Assembly (NCBI GenBank): GCA_965212165.1
Contig: OZ243096.1
Span: forward strand, 3,162,001 to 3,226,000
Reading direction: 5' to 3'
DNA length: 64,000 bases
From: RHLJ01 sp965212165
GTDB taxonomy: Bacteria; Bacteroidota; Rhodothermia; Balneolales; Balneolaceae
Shown: one piece after another, positions 34,325 to 42,760 of the stretch
Layout: each line of letters opens with the position of its first letter
How positions within the stretch are numbered: the stretch's first letter is position 1
Program-made: the position numbers and the translations under genes
The notes under the pieces: generated by a model
Databases searched by the model: none
What the model was told of the DNA's origin: nothing
The model's input: the letters and a program-made list of their open reading frames with translations, nothing else

Positions 34325-35704
34325 CTATTTCGTAGAAGCCTTTTCTTTAGGTTCATCTACTTTTACTCTGACCTTTTTGATCCTATTATTTTGTACTGAA
34401 TGAACAGTTAGTTCTAAATTATTGAATTGAACTCTTACACCAACTGTAGGTAAGCTTTCTGTTAGATGATAAATCAAGCCACCTAAGGTTTCATATTCAT
34501 CTCCTTCAGCAGTAAGCTCACATTCAAGAATATCCTCCATATCATCTAAGTCTATTTGAGCATCAAAGATATAAATACCACTTTTGAATCTAGTGAACAT
34601 ACTTATTTCTTCGCCTTCATCATCAACAATATCACCTACAATTTCTTCAAGAATATCATCCATGGTTACTAAACCTTCTGTTCCACCATATTCATCTACC
34701 ACAATTGCCATATGAGTTTTCTCTTTTTGGAAATCGCGAAGTAAATCATCCAGTTTTTTAGTTGCAGGTATAAAAAGTGCTTTCCTTGAAACGGTTTTCC
34801 AGTTTAGTGAGGGCTCGTCTTCTTCAGTATTTAGATATGGTAGTACATCTTTAGTATAAATAACTCCAAGAATAGAATCTAAATCATTTTCATATAATGG
34901 CATTCTTGAAAAACTTAGATTTCTAATTGTATGAAGAACATCTTTCAACGAATCATTAATTGAAACCCCAATAATATTCACTCTGGAAGTCATAATTTCA
35001 CGAACGGTAGTAGTTCCAAATTCAATCACATTTTCAATAATTTCTCTTTCATCTTCTCTTATTGAACCCTCTTTCTCACTTACTTCTGCCATAGTCTTTA
35101 TATCATCTGAAGTCATTTTACTTGTTGGCTTTGGAAGATATCTTTCTAGGGTGATTGCACTTTCTGCTAATGTTTTTGCAATTGGTTTTAATAAAATAAA
35201 GAGTGAATAAATAAAGCCACTTATCCGTCGTGAAACTTGTAATGGATTATTAATTGCAATTATTTTTGGCGTGATTTCACTCATTATCAGTATCACAAAA
35301 GTCAAAACAACTACTTCTATCGCATAAACTATTAAGTCTGATAATCCAATAATTGTAAGCAAACTACCTGTTATAACGGCAGCCATTACTGAAGCCATTA
35401 TATTTGAAAAGGTATTACCAATTAAGATTGTTGCGAGCAATCTTCTTGGTTTATCCAGCATTAATATAATCCTGTCATCTGCTGAATGAGAATGTTCATC
35501 TTGTTTGAGATCTTCAAGTCGGTTTGCTAAAGAGAAAAAAGCAACTTCAGAACCTGAGAATACAGCCGATAATAGTAATCCAAAAATCATGATGACCACT
35601 TGAATCGCGATTACAAATAAATCAATTTCACCAGTATTCGTAATAATCCCGATAGTACTAGAAACAGTATCAAATAAATAATCAGACTCGTTTATTAAAG
35701 CCAA
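34325..35704 (-). CDS. CNNM/CorC/GldE-type membrane protein with CBS domains
   Basis: A DUF21 (CNNM) transmembrane domain with SAVFSGSEVAFFSLANRLEDL and four helices, a CBS pair (VREIMTSRVNIIGVSIND, then MAIVVDEYGGTEGLVTMDDILEEIVGDI), and a C-terminal CorC_HlyC domain (~390-450). The family exports Mg2+/Co2+ or assists gliding (GldE) in Bacteroidota; this copy cannot be assigned further. No ATG exists near the N-terminus. TTG 35704 is chosen because the upstream TTG 35755 lies in the U-run of the ssb terminator; ATG 35590 would cut the first helix. murB follows at 9 bases. Confidence 0.82.
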   Translation of the reverse strand: MALINESDYLFDTVSSTIGIITNTGEIDLFVIAIQVVIMIFGLLLSAVFSGSEVAFFSLANRLEDLKQDEHSHSADDRIILMLDKPRRLLATILIGNTFSNIMASVMAAVITGSLLTIIGLSDLIVYAIEVVVLTFVILIMSEITPKIIAINNPLQVSRRISGFIYSLFILLKPIAKTLAESAITLERYLPKPTSKMTSDDIKTMAEVSEKEGSIREDEREIIENVIEFGTTTVREIMTSRVNIIGVSINDSLKDVLHTIRNLSFSRMPLYENDLDSILGVIYTKDVLPYLNTEEDEPSLNWKTVSRKALFIPATKKLDDLLRDFQKEKTHMAIVVDEYGGTEGLVTMDDILEEIVGDIVDDEGEEISMFTRFKSGIYIFDAQIDLDDMEDILECELTAEGDEYETLGGLIYHLTESLPTVGVRVQFNNLELTVHSVQNNRIKKVRVKVDEPKEKASTK

Positions 35705-35756
35705 AATAAAAATATCTCTTTTTGTTGAATGTACTGCGGCTATTAATTGCCACAAA

Positions 35757-35792
35757 ATAAAAAAGCGATGAGAACAAAAGTTTTCATCGCCT
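35757..35792 (-). terminator. intrinsic terminator of ssb
   Basis: GCGATGA (35765-35771) pairs with TCATCGC (35784-35790); on the minus strand a TTTTTTATTTTG run follows. It lies about 20 bases past the ssb stop. Confidence 0.8.
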
Positions 35793-35812
35793 TAAATATA
35801 AGTCATTTGAAG

Positions 35813-36277
35813 TTAGAACGGTAAATCATCGTCCATATCATCAAAATTACTACCAAGTTCTACATTACTAGACATTGGCTTGCTTTGATTACTACCTTTT
35901 TCTGGTTGAGATGGAGCTCCACCTCCCTGATTTCCGCCACCACTTCCTTTACTATCTAACATAGTCATTTGAAGTGCTTTAACTTCTGTCGTATATCTTT
36001 TCTGTCCTTGGTTATCTTCCCACTGACGGGTTTGAAGCGGTCCTTCAATATATACCAATGAACCTTTATTTAGATATTGTTGACATATTTCTGCGAGTCT
36101 GCCCCATGCAACTACACGGTGCCACTCTGTTTTTTCCTGTAATTCTCCGTTTCCGTCTTTATAACGCTCGCTTGTTGCAATATTTAAGGTTGCAACTGCT
36201 GTGTTAGATTGTGTGTAACGGACTTCTGGGTCTTGGCCTAAACGACCGATTAGCATTACTTTATTTAGTGAACTCAT
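35813..36277 (-). CDS. ssb: single-stranded DNA-binding protein
   Basis: 154 residues. The OB fold spans residues 1-110: NKVMLIGRLGQDPEVRYTQS, FNIATSERY-like strand, TEWHRVVAWGRLAEIC, KGSLVYIEGPLQTRQWEDN and TTEVKALQMTML. A Gly/Gln/Ser-rich linker (GGGNQGGGAPSQ) leads to the acidic tip DDMDDDLPF, which recruits partner proteins in replication and repair. It is monocistronic, with its own terminator. Upstream lie a 331-base AT-rich region and a 23-bp inverted repeat. Confidence 0.97.
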   Translation of the reverse strand: MSSLNKVMLIGRLGQDPEVRYTQSNTAVATLNIATSERYKDGNGELQEKTEWHRVVAWGRLAEICQQYLNKGSLVYIEGPLQTRQWEDNQGQKRYTTEVKALQMTMLDSKGSGGGNQGGGAPSQPEKGSNQSKPMSSNVELGSNFDDMDDDLPF

Positions 36278-36608
36278 TACGTATCCTGCTGTCTAATTAA
36301 TGTTTGATTAAAAGGTAAGACTAAACCCAACATAATTCCTTACAAAAAATTTTCATTTTTTATTTTCATTAAGTAATACTTAATGAATTATTTGCAAAGA
36401 TTTTTCTTCAATCAAAGTATATGTTTTTGAGAGCGAATGACTAAAAACTGAGTACCTCATTCTTTGATTTCAATACAGGATTATTCTAATCAGGAACTTT
36501 TTTCTCCGTCCAAACTAGAATGATTGAGTAAAAATTGTAACACTTTATAGGTACCCTCTCTCTTGTTTGTATCTATAAAATCAGGATTCTTAATTTTAAA
36601 GTAGTTTT
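36278..36608. other. 331-base intergenic region between ssb and the DUF1800 gene
   Basis: Divergent spacer, very AT-rich. Apart from the inverted repeat at 36365-36387 I see no ORF, RNA gene or repeat unit. It must hold promoters for both flanking genes; no convincing TTG-N20-TAnnTTTG pair was found in either direction. Confidence 0.5.
36365..36387. promoter_or_regulatory. perfect 10-bp-arm inverted repeat (candidate operator)
   Basis: TTCATTAAGT-AAT-ACTTAATGAA, symmetrical around a 3-base centre, located 88 bases upstream of ssb and 222 bases upstream of the DUF1800 gene. No U-run follows. The shape suits a dimeric regulator. Confidence 0.4.
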
Positions 36609-38189
36609 ATGAATTCAGTCTCTCTCGCTAAGAAAAATAATTCATCAAGTTTAGATTCGTACCAAGGCAATTGGGGAAAAGCACAAGCAGCTCATTTAAC
36701 TAGGCGTACTCATTTTGGAAATAAAGTAAGTGATTTAAATCGACTTCGCGCTCTAGGTTCTGCAACAAATGCTGCCTCATCTCTTGTTGATGAAGCTGCT
36801 TCAGCAATTTTACCAGATGACCCCTCATGGTATACAGATAATAACTCTGGCAATATCCTTGACATGTACGATATCCAATTTAGATGGATGGACCGAATGT
36901 ATAATGGTGGGCTTATGGAACGTATGATGCTCTTTTGGAGCAATCATTTTGCTGTTTCTTATCAAAACATGAATGACTTGCCTGGAAAAGCCCCAAACAG
37001 TTATTCGAGTCATATTTACAAATATTTCAAACTTCTTCAACAAAAAGGATTTGGAGATTTTAAAGAGTTAGTTCGAGATGTTAGCAAAAACTCTGCGATG
37101 GTTTATTATTTAAATAACTACAATAATAGATCTGGACAGCCAAATGAGGATTTTGCACGAGAACTTTTAGAATTATTTACTCTCGGACCTGAAGACAAAA
37201 ACGGCAGCCCAAATTATAATGAAGGTGATGTAGCCGAAGTAGCACGTGCCGTTACTGGTTGGAGAGTTAACGACACCACTCTTTCTGGATATTTTGAGGA
37301 AGCCAGATTTGATAGTGGATCTAAAACAATTCTTGAACAAACTGATAATTATAACTTAGATCAAGTTATAGACCTGATATTTGATCAAAAGGCGGATGAA
37401 GTAGCCTGGTTTTTATGCCGAAAATTGTATGTGTTTTTTGTTAGTGCTGAACCAAATAATACTGCCGTTCAACAGTTAGCAGACTATTGTATTACAGTAA
37501 ATTTTAATATTTCTGACATACTTAAAAATTTATTTAGTAGTGCACATTTCTATGAAGAACGTTTTATGGGCGCAAGAATAAAAAGTCCCATTGAAGTCTT
37601 CATAAGCTTTCTTAGACAATTTGAAATTACTCCAAATTCTGAAATCAAAGAATATATTCGATTGAGAATGCAGGAGTTAAATGAAGAACTCCTTCGTCCA
37701 GAAACCGTTTTTGGTTGGTCTGGATATAACCCTCCAGACTCAGACGGAACTCCCGGACATTATACATGGCTAAATACAAATTTAATGCCTTCTAGATGGG
37801 ATAATCTTACTGATTTAATTTATGGTTATGATGGAGCTGGTAATCAATATGATCCCATTAGAATTGCAGAAAAAGTATCCGATCCTTCTAATCCGTTTAG
37901 CTTAGCTGAAGATATTGCAGAACACATTTTATCTCTTCCACTTGATAAAGTTGGAATACGACAAGTAGATGAAGATTTCGCTGGTAACCCTGATCTGAGT
38001 CCAGATCTAACAGGTTTTCCAGCTCATAAAATCAATCTATCTAAAATTCTACTGGGAGATATTCCATGGTATGAATGGACAGCCAATACTGATTCTGACG
38101 ATAATCTCTTTTATGAAGAAACATTCGCAGAAAACTTGAGGCAATACATTTCCTATCTCATTCAACTACCAGCTTATCAACTTATTTAA
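36609..38189 (+). CDS. DUF1800 domain-containing protein
   Basis: 526 residues. Typical of DUF1800 are WGKAQAAHLTRRTHFGNKVSDL near the start, MLFWSNHFAVSYQ, FARELLELFTLG, and VTGWRVNDTTLSGYF, then PIEVFISFLRQF. No signal peptide is seen, as often in this family. DUF1800 genes almost always sit directly before a DUF1501 gene, as here with 11 bases between; the pair occurs widely in Bacteroidota, Planctomycetota and Proteobacteria. The function is unknown; extracellular or surface roles have been guessed. ATG 36609 has no clear Shine-Dalgarno. Confidence 0.9.
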   Translation: MNSVSLAKKNNSSSLDSYQGNWGKAQAAHLTRRTHFGNKVSDLNRLRALGSATNAASSLVDEAASAILPDDPSWYTDNNSGNILDMYDIQFRWMDRMYNGGLMERMMLFWSNHFAVSYQNMNDLPGKAPNSYSSHIYKYFKLLQQKGFGDFKELVRDVSKNSAMVYYLNNYNNRSGQPNEDFARELLELFTLGPEDKNGSPNYNEGDVAEVARAVTGWRVNDTTLSGYFEEARFDSGSKTILEQTDNYNLDQVIDLIFDQKADEVAWFLCRKLYVFFVSAEPNNTAVQQLADYCITVNFNISDILKNLFSSAHFYEERFMGARIKSPIEVFISFLRQFEITPNSEIKEYIRLRMQELNEELLRPETVFGWSGYNPPDSDGTPGHYTWLNTNLMPSRWDNLTDLIYGYDGAGNQYDPIRIAEKVSDPSNPFSLAEDIAEHILSLPLDKVGIRQVDEDFAGNPDLSPDLTGFPAHKINLSKILLGDIPWYEWTANTDSDDNLFYEETFAENLRQYISYLIQLPAYQLI

Positions 38190-38200
38190 GGGAGACTATT

Positions 38201-39835
38201 ATGTGCGATCATCATCATAAGCCAAAATTAAAAAAGAACAGGCACGGAAGCAGCCTTGAACATGGCGAAGCTCACGAAGAAGACCATAACTCGTGGACTA
38301 GAAAAAACTTCTTAAGCACTCTTGGTATTGGAGCTATGGGATCTGGATTGATGCTTGGTGGATTACCTGTGAATGCAATGGCAAGAACTAAGTTTTTAAA
38401 TCGATTAATGGCTGCAGATAACGACCGGATATTGATTCTGATTCAGCTTGGGGGAGGCAATGATGGTTTAAATACTATAGTACCCGTAGAAAATGACATT
38501 TATTACCAAAAAAGACCTACTATCGCCATCTCAAAAGAAGAATCTATTCTTTTAAGCGATGATATTGGAATGCATCCCGCTATGGCTTCACTTCAACCGC
38601 TTTGGGGAAATGGAAATATGTCGGTAATTCATAATGTTGGATATCAGAATGCAAATCGTTCACATGCTCGTTCTACCGATATTTGGACTTCTGCAAGTGA
38701 TGAAAATGTAAACCTAGGAACTGGATGGGCTGGTCGTTTCTTAGTTGAGGACAATCCTGATTTCATTGTAAATCCACCTGAATACCCTTTAGGAGTTCGT
38801 ATTGGTGGATCTGCCACCCTTTTCCAAAGTGAATTTGGTAACCTCGGAGTTACCTTTGGTGGAGCTACGCAATTTGCACAATTCCTTGAGCAAGGTGGTT
38901 TTTATGATGAAGTAGATGTGCCTGAAAATGAATTCGGTAGATCTCTATCCTTTGCTCGAAAAATTGCAAATTCTTCATTCAAATATCTTGAATCAATTCA
39001 AACCGCAGCAGACTCGTCTACTAATTTAGGCGAATATCCAAACTCAGGATTATCTAGAAGTCTTTCAGTAGTTGCTCGTCTAATTAGAGGTGGACTTAAA
39101 ACCAAAGTATTCCTTGTTTCTAAAGGTGGATTTGATACTCATAATAATCAAGGTAGTACCGATGGTGGTCATGCAAATCTACTTGCTGATATAGCTGATT
39201 CAGTAAGTGCTTTTTATGCTGATTTAGAAGCTGATGGCCAACAAGACCGAGCTCTAACAATGACTTTCTCTGAATTTGGTAGAACATTAGATGAAAATTC
39301 ATCAAATGGAACAGATCATGGTTCTTCTGCTCCAGTTATGCTTTTTGGACCCGTAAATGGTGGTTTATATGGAGACCACGCTAATCTTACTGATCTTGAT
39401 AATTCTGGCGATCCTATATTCAGCAATGATTACCGTTCAATATATACTTCGATTCTCAACAATTGGTTCGGTCTCGATGTAAATGAAACAGAAATGGTAC
39501 TTCAAGGTGAATTCCAGGATTTGGGATTTGTTGATCCACTGCCTGTTGGCACTGAACCTAACGGGAAAATTCAGAATTTTACACTGCATCAAAACTACCC
39601 GAACCCGTTTAATCCTTCAACAAATATTTCATTTGTTATACCGGTTTCAGGTCCTGTATCTATCCAGGTTTATGATGTTAAAGGTAGCTTAATAAATACA
39701 TTAATTGATAAAACACTTAGTGCAGGTGAACATACTGTAAATTTTGATGCTTCCAACTTAACAAGTGGAGTCTATCTATACAGAATTAAGACTTCTTCTG
39801 GATCTCAGACTCGAAAAATGACACTAATTAAATAA
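38201..39835 (+). CDS. DUF1501 domain protein with C-terminal YPNPFNP sorting domain
   Basis: 544 residues. The start is His-rich (MCDHHHKPKLKKNRHGSS) and followed by TRKNFLSTLGIGAMGSGLML, a hydrophobic export segment with an R-K pair but not a full Tat twin arginine. The DUF1501 body (residues 65-440) has ILIQLGGGNDGLNTIVPVEN, SHARSTDIWTSAS, GFDTHNNQGSTDGGHANLL and TFSEFGRTLDENSSNGTDHG. The DUF1501 fold is related to alkaline phosphatase/sulfatase enzymes, and these His/Asp positions would bind metal. A sorting tail ends the protein (HQNYPNPFNPSTNISF to KMTLIK). GGGAGA stands before the ATG. It is coupled to DUF1800. Confidence 0.88.
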   Translation: MCDHHHKPKLKKNRHGSSLEHGEAHEEDHNSWTRKNFLSTLGIGAMGSGLMLGGLPVNAMARTKFLNRLMAADNDRILILIQLGGGNDGLNTIVPVENDIYYQKRPTIAISKEESILLSDDIGMHPAMASLQPLWGNGNMSVIHNVGYQNANRSHARSTDIWTSASDENVNLGTGWAGRFLVEDNPDFIVNPPEYPLGVRIGGSATLFQSEFGNLGVTFGGATQFAQFLEQGGFYDEVDVPENEFGRSLSFARKIANSSFKYLESIQTAADSSTNLGEYPNSGLSRSLSVVARLIRGGLKTKVFLVSKGGFDTHNNQGSTDGGHANLLADIADSVSAFYADLEADGQQDRALTMTFSEFGRTLDENSSNGTDHGSSAPVMLFGPVNGGLYGDHANLTDLDNSGDPIFSNDYRSIYTSILNNWFGLDVNETEMVLQGEFQDLGFVDPLPVGTEPNGKIQNFTLHQNYPNPFNPSTNISFVIPVSGPVSIQVYDVKGSLINTLIDKTLSAGEHTVNFDASNLTSGVYLYRIKTSSGSQTRKMTLIK

Positions 39836-39838
39836 AAA

Positions 39839-40882
39839 ATGATGGAAAAAAAGCTACGAGCTGTCGCATTAATTATTTCACTTATTAGCCTCTTTGCTCT
39901 TTCTGGTTGCTCTGTTGTTGATGATCTAAAAGGTGATGACAACAATGCAATTGAAAAAAGTCTTCATCCTGTTCTTTTGAATGGAAAATGGGGTTATATC
40001 AATACTGCTGGAAATATGGTAATTGAACCAAGCTATGATGAGGCGCGTGCATTTTCTGATGGATTTGCAGCCGTTAGACTAGGAACAAATTGGGGTTACG
40101 TTTCTGAAGAAAGTAAATCACTCGTTATACCAGTATCATTTAGCGTAGCAGGAGATTTTTCAGGTGATTTAGCCCCTGCTCAACGCCCCGGACAATTGTA
40201 TGGATTCATAAATAAAAGTGGAGATTTTGATATTACACCAGAATTCGATTTTGCAGGAGCTTTCTCTGAAGGACTTGCACCTGTAAGGGCTGATGGCCTT
40301 TGGGGATATGTCTCTACAGATGGTAGCACCGCTATTGAACTTTCTTTTAGTGATGCACAATCCTTTTCCGAAGAAATTGCTGCTGTTGAAACCTTTGAAG
40401 GTTGGATTTACATTGATAAAACAGGAAACGAACAAATTAATCCTGATTTTCAAATTACTGCTGCTGGTGAGTTCTCGGATGGCCTTGCCCCAATTCAAAC
40501 AACTGAAGGTTGGGGCTACATCGATAAGAATGGAAACCCGGTTATAACTCCAACTTTTGAACAAGCAGGAATTTTCTCGCAAGGTCTAGCTTGGGTAATG
40601 GATGATGACTATATCGGCTTTATTGATAAAATCGGTAAAGTTGCAATTCCTTATCAATTTGCTGAAGTAAAATCATTTGCTGAAAATATGAGTGCTGTAA
40701 GGCTAAGCGGTCAATGGTTTTTCATTTCAAAAGCAAGTGGTAAGATTGTTATTAATGACCCTTTCTTTGATGCAGAAAGCTTTACAAACGGAATAGCTAG
40801 AGTACAGATTGGAGATGACGAAAACCCAAGATTTGGCTATATAAATAAAACCGGAAAATATGTTTGGTACCCTACTCGATAA
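39839..40882 (+). CDS. WG-repeat lipoprotein (first of tandem pair)
   Basis: 347 residues: lipoprotein signal with lipobox LSGC, a short acidic linker (VDDLKGDDNNA), then WG-type beta repeats of about 45 residues. Repeat marks are NGKWGYINTAGNMVIEPSYDEARAF, DGLWGYVSTDG, EGWGYIDKNGNPVITPTFEQA, and FGYINKTGKYVWYP at the end. WG repeats form beta-propeller-like or solenoid stacks and mediate binding. It starts 3 bases after the DUF1501 stop, with two adjacent ATGs (39839 and 39842). A paralogue follows 10 bases on, pointing to a local duplication. Confidence 0.88.
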   Translation: MMEKKLRAVALIISLISLFALSGCSVVDDLKGDDNNAIEKSLHPVLLNGKWGYINTAGNMVIEPSYDEARAFSDGFAAVRLGTNWGYVSEESKSLVIPVSFSVAGDFSGDLAPAQRPGQLYGFINKSGDFDITPEFDFAGAFSEGLAPVRADGLWGYVSTDGSTAIELSFSDAQSFSEEIAAVETFEGWIYIDKTGNEQINPDFQITAAGEFSDGLAPIQTTEGWGYIDKNGNPVITPTFEQAGIFSQGLAWVMDDDYIGFIDKIGKVAIPYQFAEVKSFAENMSAVRLSGQWFFISKASGKIVINDPFFDAESFTNGIARVQIGDDENPRFGYINKTGKYVWYPTR

Positions 40883-40892
40883 ATATTGAATT

Positions 40893-41945
40893 ATGAAAAA
40901 TACTCTATACTTTTTTTCTATTTTTACGATTTTTCTGTTCATTTCATGTGATGTTGTAAATGACATAACAGGTAATGACAACAACAATAAAACAGTAAAA
41001 CTATACCCAGTTTTGGTAGATGGAGACTATGGCTACATAAACGAACAGGGGACTCTAGTTATAGAACCTAATTTACAAAGAGCCGCTCCGTTTTCTGATG
41101 GCTTAGCTGCTGTACGAGATAGAAACCGTTGGAAATACATTAATAAAAACGGTGATTATGTAATTGAAGAAAGTTTTCAAGAAATAAGAACTTTTTCAGA
41201 GGGTAAAGCTGCAGTTCGAATGGATGGCCGTTGGGGATATATCAATACTAAAGGTGATTTTGTAGTAAACCCTAGATTCCGAGATTCTAATCCATTTTCT
41301 GATGGTCGTGCTTTTGTTAGGAGTATCGATTATTCACAGTATTTATACATTGACGAAAATGGAAATGAAATAGAATCTGTAAATATGCCAGATGACTTGG
41401 ATAACATTGATGAAAATGAATTTGTTGATGGTCGTGCTTTAGTTCGAGATGATAACTTATTTGGATATATCGATAGATCTGGAAATACTATTGTGGATTT
41501 AAAATACTCAGAGGCACTTCAGTTTTCCAATAACCTTGCCGCTGTTAGAGTAAGTGATCGATGGGGCTTTATTAACTCTACAGGAGACGTAATTATTTCT
41601 CCCCAATTTATAAGCGCCGGAAAATTTGGTGATGGTCTTGCACCCGCAAGAAAGAATAGCAACCAATTTGGTTTCATAGATAAAACTGGCTCTTTTATAA
41701 TTTTAGAACAATTTGAAGAAGTTCGTTCTTTTAATGAAGAACGGGCACCCGTTTTCATAAATGGTAAATGGACTTTTATTGATAAGACAGGGAATCAAAT
41801 TACTACTCCAAAGTTTGATGAAGTAGAACCATTCTACAATGGCTTGGCCTTAGTTACCGTGTATGTTGCAGATGGAGAAGAAATAGAAGAACAATACGGA
41901 TACATCAATAAATCAGGAAATTATGTTTGGTATCCTACTAATTAG
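40893..41945 (+). CDS. WG-repeat lipoprotein (second of tandem pair)
   Basis: 350 residues, lipobox FISC, the same layout as the preceding gene: acidic linker NDITGNDNNNK, then WG repeats (DGDYGYINEQGTLVIEPNLQ, DGRWGYINTKGDFVVNPRF, DRWGFINSTGDVIISPQF, NGKWTFIDKTGNQITTPKF) and the same closing SGNYVWYP. The two proteins are clearly paralogous but well diverged, so the duplication is not recent. A strong terminator follows. The run DUF1800-DUF1501-WG-WG looks like a single operon for a surface complex. The binding partner is unknown. Confidence 0.87.
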   Translation: MKNTLYFFSIFTIFLFISCDVVNDITGNDNNNKTVKLYPVLVDGDYGYINEQGTLVIEPNLQRAAPFSDGLAAVRDRNRWKYINKNGDYVIEESFQEIRTFSEGKAAVRMDGRWGYINTKGDFVVNPRFRDSNPFSDGRAFVRSIDYSQYLYIDENGNEIESVNMPDDLDNIDENEFVDGRALVRDDNLFGYIDRSGNTIVDLKYSEALQFSNNLAAVRVSDRWGFINSTGDVIISPQFISAGKFGDGLAPARKNSNQFGFIDKTGSFIILEQFEEVRSFNEERAPVFINGKWTFIDKTGNQITTPKFDEVEPFYNGLALVTVYVADGEEIEEQYGYINKSGNYVWYPTN

Positions 41946-41990
41946 TCATTTTTTTGACATGGTTGACTGACCATAAATACGTAGGTGATA

Positions 41991-42019
41991 AAGGGGTGCT
42001 AAGGCACCCCTTTTTTTTT
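41991..42019 (+). terminator. intrinsic terminator of the DUF1800-WG operon
   Basis: AAGGGGTGC (41991-41999) pairs with GCACCCCTT (42004-42012), then a run of nine T. It lies 46 bases past the second WG gene. Confidence 0.9.
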
Positions 42020-42103
42020 AAAGTGGCACTAAATAAATATTGTCCCATTATTTTAAGACAATTTGTTACTATATAAAACAACCCAAATAAATCGGGATTA
42101 CAT

Positions 42104-42691
42104 ATGAAAAAAATAATTTCTCTTTTCGCATTAAGTCTTTTTGTGGTTTCTGCATTTGCACAAACTTCAGAAGCTGACAAAGAATTTGTCATAAAATATT
42201 TAACTGCAACCCATCAGGATATTGTTAATACTGTTAATGAGCTTTCGGATGATGCTTGGGATTACAAGCCAAAAGCTGGAGGCTGGTCAGTTTCAAACGC
42301 TTTTGAACATATTCTACTAACAGAAGAAGCTTTTACAGGAATGGCAGAAGGTACAGTGGCACAATCTGAAGCTACTGATGCAGATTTTTCTATGGCAGAT
42401 GGTATGATTATTGGAAACCTTGCAAACAGAGGCACTAAGGTAACTACGGCTCCTCAATTTGAGCCTTCTGGTAGATGGGATAATAAAGCAGACATGCTAG
42501 AAGCTTTAGAAATGTCTCGCAATAAACTTATTGAGTTCGTAAATAGCACAGATGCTAATTTAAGAAACTTCAAAGCAACATTACCATTTGGTGAAATTGA
42601 TATGGTTCAGTTACTACTTGTTATTTCAGCGCATAGTCAACGCCATACTTTCCAAATGAAAGAAGTTTTAGGCGAGTTTACGTCAATGTAA
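42104..42691 (+). CDS. secreted DinB-like (DinB_2 superfamily) protein
   Basis: 195 residues with signal peptide (KKIISLFALSLFVVSAFAQ). The four-helix DinB fold is suggested by YLTATHQDIVNTVNELSDD, the motif GGWSVSNAFEHILLTEEAF with the first His ligand, and the late SAHSQRHTFQM with two more His. The three His spacing fits a metal site of the DinB/YfiT superfamily. Such exported DinB-like proteins (DUF1572 or DinB_2) are common in Bacteroidota; the reaction is unknown. It has its own spacing from the WG operon and shares a bidirectional terminator with pgk. Confidence 0.82.
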   Translation: MKKIISLFALSLFVVSAFAQTSEADKEFVIKYLTATHQDIVNTVNELSDDAWDYKPKAGGWSVSNAFEHILLTEEAFTGMAEGTVAQSEATDADFSMADGMIIGNLANRGTKVTTAPQFEPSGRWDNKADMLEALEMSRNKLIEFVNSTDANLRNFKATLPFGEIDMVQLLLVISAHSQRHTFQMKEVLGEFTSM

Positions 42692-42702
42692 TATGACTTT
42701 TT

Positions 42703-42741
42703 AAAAAAAAAAGCCCATTAATAAATAATGAGCTTTTTTTT
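42703..42741. terminator. bidirectional terminator between DinB-like gene and pgk
   Basis: AAGCCCATTA (42711-42720) and TAATGAGCTT (42726-42735) pair with one mismatch; A-run before and T-run after serve both strands, matching the convergent arrangement. Confidence 0.8.
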
Positions 42742-42760
42742 ATCTAAAACTAGGTTTTAC

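Noticed and set aside
35705..35755. N-terminal extension of the CorC/GldE-type gene from TTG 35755
   Set aside because: The start codon would be in the U-run of the ssb terminator, and the added residues do not fit the family; TTG 35704 is preferred though not proven.
39839..41945. Treating the two WG-repeat genes as a toxin or defence system
   Set aside because: Both are lipoproteins with only WG repeats and no effector domain; nothing supports a defence role.
42023..42041. TGGCAC at 42023 as a -24 element before the DinB-like gene
   Set aside because: There is no GC at the -12 distance; the following bases are TAAATAAATATTG.
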